64,000 nucleotides of DNA, taken from contig VGXC01000001.1 in NCBI GenBank assembly GCA_016873495.1, positions 62,001 through 126,000 of the forward strand, given 5' to 3'. The stretch's first letter is position 1, and each line of letters begins with the position of its first letter. Under the pieces are notes generated by a model that was not told the DNA's origin, did not search any database, and saw only the letters and a program-made list of their open reading frames with translations. Shown in pieces: positions 27,697 through 33,634 of this stretch. Origin of the DNA: Nitrospira sp. Its GTDB lineage: Bacteria > Nitrospirota > Nitrospiria > Nitrospirales > Nitrospiraceae. The translations under genes were made by a program, and so were the position numbers.

Positions 27697-28014
27697 ATGC
27701 TGACAAAAACCGACCAGAATCGACACGCAGAAACGGCGGAAACCCGCTGTGAATGCGGGCAACTGATTGCAAAGTTACGAGATCGCGGAATCGAACTGAA
27801 ATGCAAACGGTGCAAACGAATCGTCCTGATCCCGTTTTCATCGATTGAAGGCTGGGCATCACTCGCCCACCTAAGCGAGTCACCGACAACCAGTTTATAC
27901 CAAGGAGGTGCCTATCGGCATGATCGGATAAACGTCACGACAACCAACGGTCAGAGACCAAAGAGTCCCGAGCCACATCTACCACCTATTGTTCACAAGG
28001 GAGCACCAAGATGA
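27697..28014 (+). CDS. Com-like zinc-finger protein, 105 aa
   Basis: Cys18, Cys20, Cys36 and Cys39 (CEC and CKRC pairs) with the surrounding ELKCKRCKRIVLIPF resemble the Com zinc finger of phage Mu, an mRNA-binding translational activator of mom. A longer polar C-terminal tail (residues 50-105) is not part of that fold. It is the first gene of the Fur-box operon and overlaps the porin start by 4 bases (ATGA), so it is translationally coupled to the porin and might act on its translation. Confidence 0.6.
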   Translation: MLTKTDQNRHAETAETRCECGQLIAKLRDRGIELKCKRCKRIVLIPFSSIEGWASLAHLSESPTTSLYQGGAYRHDRINVTTTNGQRPKSPEPHLPPIVHKGAPR

Positions 28015-29525
28015 GGACCTGGGTATTGCTCGGGGCTCTGGCTTTCTGTTCGTTGATGCCGATCAAGCCGGCACAGGCAGAGGACAAGGCCCTAGAAGAT
28101 CGCATCAAGAAACTGGAGCAGCAACTGAAGGAAATGCAGGACCTTGAAGCTAAAGAGCGGGAAAAGGAGCGGATGAAGGAACCCGCTTCTCCACTTCTCA
28201 GCGGCTCGAAACCGACGGGTGTGGGCTCGATCCCGGAAATCGCCCGTGAGCGAGCCGGCGAGGAAGCGGTACCGCTGTCCTTCGGCTCGACCGGGTCAGG
28301 CCGCTTGCTCTATGCCAAGCCCTTCTTGACCGCGCCGAAGGCCACGGTCGGCGGCTACGGAGACATCCAATTCAACGCCCTGTCCCGTTCCAATCTGGAC
28401 AACCGGAGCCGGAACACGTTCAATCAGGTCCGCATGATCCCGTTTATTTACTCGGACATCACGGATCGGATCAAGTTCGCGACGGAAATCGAGTTCGAGC
28501 GAGGCGGAACGAATAATAATCAAGCCGACGGCGAAATCAAACTGGAGTTCGCCCAGATCGACTACCTGATTAACGAAGCGGTGAACCTGCGGGCCGGCAT
28601 CCTCCTGGTCCCGATGGGCAAGTTCAACCTCTTGCACGACTCGCCGCTGAACGACCTGACGGACCGGCCGATGGTGGCCAGGATGATCATGCCTTCGACT
28701 TGGAGCGAGAGCGGCGCAGGGTTCTACGGCACATTCTATCCCAGCAGCATGTCCAAGCTGGACTACGAAATCTACGTGATCAACGGGCTCCAGAACACCA
28801 GTAACGGCACCCTGGCTGCTCCCGGCACGGTAATCACGGACTTGAACGGCACGCGCAACGCCCGTGGCAGCAATGCCCGCTCTCCGCATGACGACAAAGC
28901 GATTGTCGGCCGTTTAGCCTACAGCCCGATGCTCGGCATCGAAGTGGCTGGGTCCGGCTACCATGGACTCCTCGGCAACAGAAACAATAGCGGCGTCAAT
29001 AACTTCTCCAGCTATGTCGACATGTTCGCCATCGATTGGACGCTCCAGAAAGGCCCCTGGGAACTCATCGGCGAGTCTCACTGGGTTCGGATCTCGGGGA
29101 ATCAGCTCGGAAGCAACGTCGGTCCCTCCGGCATGTCCGGCTATTATGTGCAGGGCAATTACCACTTCCTGCCGGATTTCCTCAAGAAGCTGGCGCCCAA
29201 CCATTTCACGGACGCCTCAACCTTCACCGCGGTCGTGCGCTGGGAACAAATCGACACCGACACGACCGACATTACCAGGAACGCCTGTTTGGCCGGCATC
29301 AGCGCCGCCGCCAACTGCCCCGGCAACGCCCGGGAGCTTCAACGCCTGACGATCGGCTTGAACTTCCGTCCGATCGAGGACACGGTGTTCAAGCTTGACT
29401 ACCAGTGGAACAGTCAGCTGAACACGAGCATCAACAACAACGCGTCCAACATCCCCACGTCCACCGCCAGGGGAAACCGGGTGGACGGAAGCGGGTTCAT
29501 GGCCATGGCGGCTACGTATTTCTAA
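28011..29525 (+). CDS. Outer-membrane porin with N-terminal coiled coil (OprP/DcaP-like)
   Basis: 504 aa. Signal peptide (residues 1-23, ending AQA), a coiled coil rich in K and E (about 24-60), then a beta-barrel (about 100-504) with alternating strands such as GGYGDIQFNAL and the EFAQIDYLINEAVNLRAGILL segment. The C-terminal residue is Phe, the usual outer-membrane insertion signal. The fold matches phosphate-selective or DcaP-type porins, but the substrate here is unknown. Operon position behind a Fur box suggests an iron-linked substrate. Confidence 0.8.
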   Translation: MRTWVLLGALAFCSLMPIKPAQAEDKALEDRIKKLEQQLKEMQDLEAKEREKERMKEPASPLLSGSKPTGVGSIPEIARERAGEEAVPLSFGSTGSGRLLYAKPFLTAPKATVGGYGDIQFNALSRSNLDNRSRNTFNQVRMIPFIYSDITDRIKFATEIEFERGGTNNNQADGEIKLEFAQIDYLINEAVNLRAGILLVPMGKFNLLHDSPLNDLTDRPMVARMIMPSTWSESGAGFYGTFYPSSMSKLDYEIYVINGLQNTSNGTLAAPGTVITDLNGTRNARGSNARSPHDDKAIVGRLAYSPMLGIEVAGSGYHGLLGNRNNSGVNNFSSYVDMFAIDWTLQKGPWELIGESHWVRISGNQLGSNVGPSGMSGYYVQGNYHFLPDFLKKLAPNHFTDASTFTAVVRWEQIDTDTTDITRNACLAGISAAANCPGNARELQRLTIGLNFRPIEDTVFKLDYQWNSQLNTSINNNASNIPTSTARGNRVDGSGFMAMAATYF

Positions 29526-29535
29526 AGGAACTGGA

Positions 29536-29564
29536 GGGGGCCGGCCAGTCACTGGCCGGCCCCC
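29536..29564 (+). other. Perfect 13-bp hairpin between porin and lipoprotein genes
   Basis: Arms 29536-29548 and 29552-29564 pair perfectly (GGGGGCCGGCCAG with its complement) around a TCA loop, 11 bases after the porin stop. There is no T-run, so it is probably an mRNA-stability or processing hairpin that raises porin levels over downstream genes. Confidence 0.6.
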
Positions 29565-29581
29565 CGGCTACAACGGATAAC

Positions 29582-30034
29582 ATGATGATGCGGAGTGCCT
29601 CCATACTGTTCGTTGCATCACTGATCTCCGGCTGCGCCTCGCTGGCGGGTGTCCAGGAACATTATCTCGTGTGTCCCTACGATACCCTGTGGGATGTGTC
29701 TTTGGAAACCCTGAAGGAGCGTCCCATTGCCATCAAAGACAAGGTTAAAGGCTTTATCGAGACCGGCTGGACCGATGTGCCCGTGGCTCGAACGTACGGC
29801 GTATTGGGGCGTGATATCGCCAACGCCAGAGACCGCACAAAGGTGTCGGTCACGCTCCGCAAAATGGACGACGTGACCAAGGTCAGCCTGGCCGAGGTTC
29901 GCGAACGGTGGAAATTCCGCGGCGGCTCGCGCCTGTATGGGTGGGATCAGGCTGAGCCGTCCGACGAAGACATCGCCAGACTCATGCAACGTCTCACCAA
30001 AACACTGAAGGAGCGCGGATGCACGCTCGCGTGA
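29582..30034 (+). CDS. Hypothetical lipoprotein, 150 aa
   Basis: A signal peptide with lipobox (LISGC) gives a lipid anchor at Cys20. The mature domain contains YDTLWDVSLETLKERPI and KVSVTLRKMDDVTKVSL, in the style of periplasmic lipoproteins of unknown function. It starts with three consecutive ATG codons (29582, 29585, 29588). It overlaps the FMN-binding gene by 16 bases, so the two are cotranslated and probably act together. Confidence 0.65.
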   Translation: MMMRSASILFVASLISGCASLAGVQEHYLVCPYDTLWDVSLETLKERPIAIKDKVKGFIETGWTDVPVARTYGVLGRDIANARDRTKVSVTLRKMDDVTKVSLAEVRERWKFRGGSRLYGWDQAEPSDEDIARLMQRLTKTLKERGCTLA

Positions 30035-30714
30035 GAGATCGGGTGCTCGGACTCGTAGCCGGACTGCTGTGCCTGTCCGCTTTGGCCCCAGCCTGGGCCG
30101 CCGAGCGGATCTGGGACCATGAGCTGCGGCGGTATCTGACCGAGGACGAAATGAGTAAATGGGGCGAGGAGTTCATGAATGAGGAGGAGGCCCTGAAGCT
30201 GATGCTGCCGAAGTCCGAGCGGATCCGGAAAGAACACGTCACGGTGAACCCGGATCAGAAGAGCGTGGTCGAGGCGCGCATCGGCTGGAAGTTCCCCGAG
30301 GAAGAATTCGATATCTATATCGGAGAGACCGGGAATAAGGTGGACGGGTACGCGGTAGTCACCAATACCATCGGCAAATACAAACATATGACCTACATGG
30401 TTGGCGTGGATCCTCTCGGCGAGGTCACGAATGTCGAGCTGTTGGTGTTTCGGGACGCTCGCGGCAGCGAGGTCAGCCGGAAGCGGTTCAACTCCCAGTA
30501 CCGGGGCAAGACATGCCTCGATCCGCTCCGGATCAATAAGGACATCATCAATATATCCGGGGCCACCATGTCGGTCCGGTCCATGAGTGCCGGGGTCAAA
30601 CGGGTGCTGGTCCTGATCGACGAGTTTTACCTGAAGCCAATCGGAAAGGGCAGCGACCAGGTGGCAGTTCGGCGTCAGGAGAAGGATTTCTTAGATCTAA
30701 TTTTCGGACGCTGA
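30019..30714 (+). CDS. Periplasmic FMN-binding domain protein (flavinylated)
   Basis: 231 aa. Signal peptide (residues 1-27, ending AWA), then a polar helix region and an FMN-binding domain (about 85-205). The segment IINISGATMSVRSM fits the [DS]GA[ST]x[ST] flavinylation consensus, so Thr183 is the expected covalent FMN site made by ApbE, which is encoded 4 kb away. The domain is shared with RnfG, NqrC and extracellular flavoprotein reductases. AAGGAG precedes the start. It likely carries electrons across the periplasm. Confidence 0.88.
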   Translation: MHARVRDRVLGLVAGLLCLSALAPAWAAERIWDHELRRYLTEDEMSKWGEEFMNEEEALKLMLPKSERIRKEHVTVNPDQKSVVEARIGWKFPEEEFDIYIGETGNKVDGYAVVTNTIGKYKHMTYMVGVDPLGEVTNVELLVFRDARGSEVSRKRFNSQYRGKTCLDPLRINKDIINISGATMSVRSMSAGVKRVLVLIDEFYLKPIGKGSDQVAVRRQEKDFLDLIFGR

Positions 30715-30731
30715 GAGGAACCTGGACCGAC

Positions 30732-31244
30732 ATGCGCAACTTCAACGCACGTTTTCGCCTGCGCGACACAGACCGTCACATCCGGCTCATTTATACGTTG
30801 TTCCTCCTCTTCACGCTGGTTGCCTTTGTCTTCAGCTTCTACTGGGCCCACAGCATGACGAGCTTGTCCCCGCAAGGTATAGCCGACCACTATCGAGGCT
30901 CAGACGCCACCTTCGGGGAGCCGATGTCCTTCCGAGAGCTGGCCGAAGTCACCCACTTTCACCTGTTCACCGTACCGGTCACCTTTATCATCCTCGTGCA
31001 TGTGCTCTACCTGACAGGGGTCAGTGACCGCATAAAAGCCTGGACGACCTGGGCGGCCTTCGCCGGCGTGGGACTGGACCTCGTTTCGCCCTGGTTGATT
31101 ACCTATGCCTCGCCGTTCTTTGTGCTGACGCTGCTGACGGGCGATATACTCATGGCCGCAACTTTTCTCATATCAATGGCCGTTCCGCTCTACGAAATGT
31201 GGTTTCTGAAGCAGCCGCTCATGGCGCGAAAGAGCGTCGATTGA
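30732..31244 (+). CDS. Four-helix membrane protein, partner of the FMN-binding protein
   Basis: 170 aa with four membrane helices (about residues 19-38, 75-96, 104-125 and 129-155). His75, His77 and His90 lie at the ends of helix 2, a spacing reminiscent of heme-binding pairs in b-type cytochromes, but no family is recognised. It is the last gene before a strong terminator and 17 bases after the FMN-binding gene, so it may feed electrons from the membrane to the flavin. Confidence 0.6.
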   Translation: MRNFNARFRLRDTDRHIRLIYTLFLLFTLVAFVFSFYWAHSMTSLSPQGIADHYRGSDATFGEPMSFRELAEVTHFHLFTVPVTFIILVHVLYLTGVSDRIKAWTTWAAFAGVGLDLVSPWLITYASPFFVLTLLTGDILMAATFLISMAVPLYEMWFLKQPLMARKSVD

Positions 31245-31293
31245 TGACCGACTAGCGTTTCACGATCGAAACCAAGGCCAGCGACACACCGTC

Positions 31294-31337
31294 CAGAGCC
31301 CACAGCCGCCCCCGCGGCTGTGGGCTCTGTTGTTTCT
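31294..31337 (+). terminator. Rho-independent terminator of the porin-FMN operon
   Basis: A perfect 16-bp stem (CAGAGCCCACAGCCGC and its complement, 31294-31309 and 31314-31329) with a CCCC loop is followed by TTGTTTCT. It separates the iron-linked operon from the HD-GYP gene. Confidence 0.88.
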
Positions 31338-31361
31338 ATGCATTGTCACCGGAGGACGAGG

Positions 31362-32027
31362 ATGCTTTACACGCACAGCTCACCCCAGGCCTTGTCGACC
31401 TGGACATCCGACCTGTTATTTGCCGTCTGCGCCGAGTGCCGGCCCTCGGAGGTGCTGCTGGCTCTCAGCCGGCTCATCCGCGTGAACGACCCGGACATCC
31501 TGGCGCACGGCCAGCGGACGGTTCGCTATGCGACCCTGCTGGGCAAAGCGGCCGGCTTGTCCGACCCGGATGTGACCGACCTGGGCTACGCCGCGTTGCT
31601 GCACGACCTCGGCAAACTGACGATCCCCTGCGCGATTGTGCGGAAGCGCGGGCCGCTCACAGCCGATGAATATGTCCTCGTCCAGTCCCATCCCCGCGCC
31701 GGCGCCGAGTTGCTCGAAGCCATCCCCTTCCTGCGCGTGGCCTCGGTCTGGATTGCCCACCATCACGAACGGTGGGACGGGACGGGCTACCCCTACGGAG
31801 TCAGAGACACGTACATTCCGTTCGCCTCGCGCATCCTGGCCGTCGCCGACACATTCGACGCCATGACGTCGGGACGCGCCGGCCACCGGGCGATGGACAG
31901 CGCCTCCGCCCTCCGCCTGCTCAGACTCATCGCCGGCTCGCAACTCGATCCGGATTTAGTGGAGCTGTTTGTGCGGCTTCCGTTGGAAACCGTTTCCGGC
32001 GAGCCGATCAGGCAGACCGATCGCTGA
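31362..32027 (+). CDS. HD-GYP domain c-di-GMP phosphodiesterase
   Basis: 221 aa. HD residues in LLHDLGKLTIP and the diagnostic AHHHERWDGTGYPYG place it in the HD-GYP family, which hydrolyses c-di-GMP, usually to GMP. The protein has no receiver or sensory domain, only about 45 residues before the HD core. GGAGG precedes ATG 31362. A terminator upstream isolates it transcriptionally. It would oppose the diguanylate cyclase at 10600. Confidence 0.9.
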   Translation: MLYTHSSPQALSTWTSDLLFAVCAECRPSEVLLALSRLIRVNDPDILAHGQRTVRYATLLGKAAGLSDPDVTDLGYAALLHDLGKLTIPCAIVRKRGPLTADEYVLVQSHPRAGAELLEAIPFLRVASVWIAHHHERWDGTGYPYGVRDTYIPFASRILAVADTFDAMTSGRAGHRAMDSASALRLLRLIAGSQLDPDLVELFVRLPLETVSGEPIRQTDR

Positions 32028-32178
32028 ACGATTGGGGATCGGGCTGTGCCGCCCGCTCTCCGGGCGGGGCGCCTTCTATCCTCCGAGGCCCCCCGCCCAC
32101 CCTTTTGTCAGGACGTGAGCTAAGTGAGTACAGACCGGGTACGGTCGCGTCCCGAGACGACCTGAAAAGGAGCAAGAC

Positions 32179-32340
32179 ATGACGATTCTGACCTGTCCGC
32201 GCTGTCAACGGTGCTGTTTAATTTCTACCGGAGTCTATTGGGCCTGCGCGGCCTGCGGCTACGCCATCACGCAAACGGCGCTGTCGATGGAGACATCCCG
32301 CACTTCGGCTGGATCGCGTAACAGCAATGCAGAAAGGTAA
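32179..32340 (+). CDS. Small zinc-ribbon protein, 53 aa
   Basis: The ATG follows AAGGAG at 7 bases, a strong initiation site. The product starts MTILTCPRCQRCC and has CAAC about 14 residues later, so two CxxC pairs can bind one zinc ion, followed by a 25-residue polar tail. It falls between the HD-GYP gene and the convergent bacterioferritins. The function is unknown; small zinc ribbons often bind nucleic acid or protein. Confidence 0.6.
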   Translation: MTILTCPRCQRCCLISTGVYWACAACGYAITQTALSMETSRTSAGSRNSNAER

Positions 32341-32391
32341 GCAAGGCAAAGAGGAGCAGACGACTGTTCGGCCGGACGTGGCGGGGTCCTT

Positions 32392-32877
32392 TCAGGCCTC
32401 TTGGCTTTCTTTGTGGATCTGCTCGCTGAGGTACTTTTCGGCGCCGACTTGCTTGATGGTCTCCAACTGGGTTTCGATCCAATCGATATGCTCTTCCGAG
32501 TCTTTGAGCATATGCTCCAGCAGATGTCTGGTCGTAAAGTCCCCCACGGTTGCACAATGAGCGATCGCGGCCCGAAGCAGCGCGATATCTTCGACTTCCA
32601 CCGCAAGGTCCAACGTAAGCTGCTCCGGGACGGTCTTGCCGACATGAACCGCCTCCAACCGCTGCATGTCCGGAAGCCCTTCGAGATACAGAATATGCTT
32701 GATCAGGGCTTCTGCATGCCGCATCTCGCCGATGCTACGGGACCGGACCGCATGCTCCAGCCGCTCAAACCCCCAGTGCTCGCACAGCTCTGCGTGGAGG
32801 AAATATTGGTGAATCGCGGTCAGCTCGCAGGTCAGAATCTTGTTCAGATAATCGAGCACACCTTCTTTCGCTTTCAT
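32392..32877 (-). CDS. bfr: Bacterioferritin, subunit with mostly intact ferroxidase site
   Basis: 161 aa, standard length. By ungapped alignment with E. coli Bfr numbering it keeps Glu18, Glu51, Met52 (heme), His54, Glu94 and His130, while position 127 is Ser. It stores iron as a ferric mineral in a 24-mer and shares heme at the dimer interface. AAGGAA precedes the start. It is 46 bases downstream of a second bacterioferritin, in the same order as heteromeric bacterioferritins. Confidence 0.92.
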   Translation of the reverse strand: MKAKEGVLDYLNKILTCELTAIHQYFLHAELCEHWGFERLEHAVRSRSIGEMRHAEALIKHILYLEGLPDMQRLEAVHVGKTVPEQLTLDLAVEVEDIALLRAAIAHCATVGDFTTRHLLEHMLKDSEEHIDWIETQLETIKQVGAEKYLSEQIHKESQEA

Positions 32878-32923
32878 CGTCGTTCCTTCGATTCTTCCGT
32901 GGCCGGCATGCCAGGCACAGACG

Positions 32924-33403
32924 CTAACTGCCTTCTTTCTTGATTTGCTCGCTGAGATAATTCTCCAATCCGACTTGTTTGATCGTTTCCATCTGCGTCT
33001 CGATCCAGTCGATGTGCTCATCCACATCCTTGGCCATGTCTTCGAGCATGTGGCGGGTCGTGAAATCCCCCACCTTGGTGCAATGGGCCACCCCGTCGCT
33101 CAACATCTTGAGCATTTCATGCTCCGCTTTCAGGTCCAGCTTGAACTGCTCCGGGACCGTCTCTCCCACGTGCACGGTCCCCAGTCGCTGCACGTTGGGC
33201 ACCCCTTCGAGGTAGAGGATATGCCCGATGAGCTCATCCGCATCCTTCATCTCGTCGATGCTGCGGTCCCGCACGTGGTGGTGGAGCCGTTCATAGCCCC
33301 AGTTTTCGCACATCTTGGCGTGGACGAAGTATTGGTTGATGGCGGTCAGGTCCGACGTGAGCACCTTGTTCAACAGGTCGATAACACCTTCTTTGGCTTT
33401 CAT
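32924..33403 (-). CDS. bfr: Bacterioferritin, subunit with degenerate ferroxidase site
   Basis: 159 aa, closely similar to its neighbour. Aligned to E. coli Bfr, Glu18 is Asp, His54 is Asp and Glu127 is Val, so the dinuclear centre should be impaired. Met52 for heme is kept. It may be the heme-bearing or structural partner of the 32392 subunit in a mixed shell. AAGGAGG precedes ATG 33403. A predicted promoter and a Fur-box-like site lie upstream. Confidence 0.92.
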   Translation of the reverse strand: MKAKEGVIDLLNKVLTSDLTAINQYFVHAKMCENWGYERLHHHVRDRSIDEMKDADELIGHILYLEGVPNVQRLGTVHVGETVPEQFKLDLKAEHEMLKMLSDGVAHCTKVGDFTTRHMLEDMAKDVDEHIDWIETQMETIKQVGLENYLSEQIKKEGS

Positions 33404-33463
33404 ACCGGCCTCCTTTCATTCCGTGGGGGCTGCACTGCCCGAAACCCAGGCCCATAAGTTAAA

Positions 33464-33493
33464 AGTATGGACCGCCAAACCGGCCCTCGTCAA
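33464..33493 (-). promoter_or_regulatory. Predicted sigma-70 promoter of the bacterioferritin pair
   Basis: On the minus strand TTGACG (33493-33488) and CATACT (33469-33464) are separated by 18 bases, 60 bases before the upstream bfr start. The hexamers differ from consensus by one and two bases. Confidence 0.5.
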
Positions 33494-33494
33494 T

Positions 33495-33518
33495 GGGTAC
33501 GATACGGGGTACGATACG
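33495..33518. repeat. Tandem 12-bp repeat upstream of the bfr promoter
   Basis: GGGTACGATACG occurs twice in perfect tandem (33495-33506, 33507-33518), just upstream of the -35 element. It could be a binding site for a dimeric regulator with direct-repeat recognition. Confidence 0.6.
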
Positions 33519-33524
33519 TACAAA

Positions 33525-33539
33525 CGACAATCGTTATCA
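33525..33539. promoter_or_regulatory. Fur-box-like site upstream of bfr
   Basis: The minus strand reads TGATAACGATTGTCG, differing from the 7-1-7 core TGATAATnATTATCA at three positions. It lies about 30 bases upstream of the -35 element rather than over it, which would fit activation, or repression by a spread Fur complex, better than simple occlusion. Confidence 0.5.
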
Positions 33540-33634
33540 AATTCAATGAGAGGGGCTCTCAAAATCATCCTCTCGTACCGTCGAAGGCCGCCCAGCCAGG
33601 TAGTCGAAAAAGTAGGGGGGATCGTAAACGGGGA

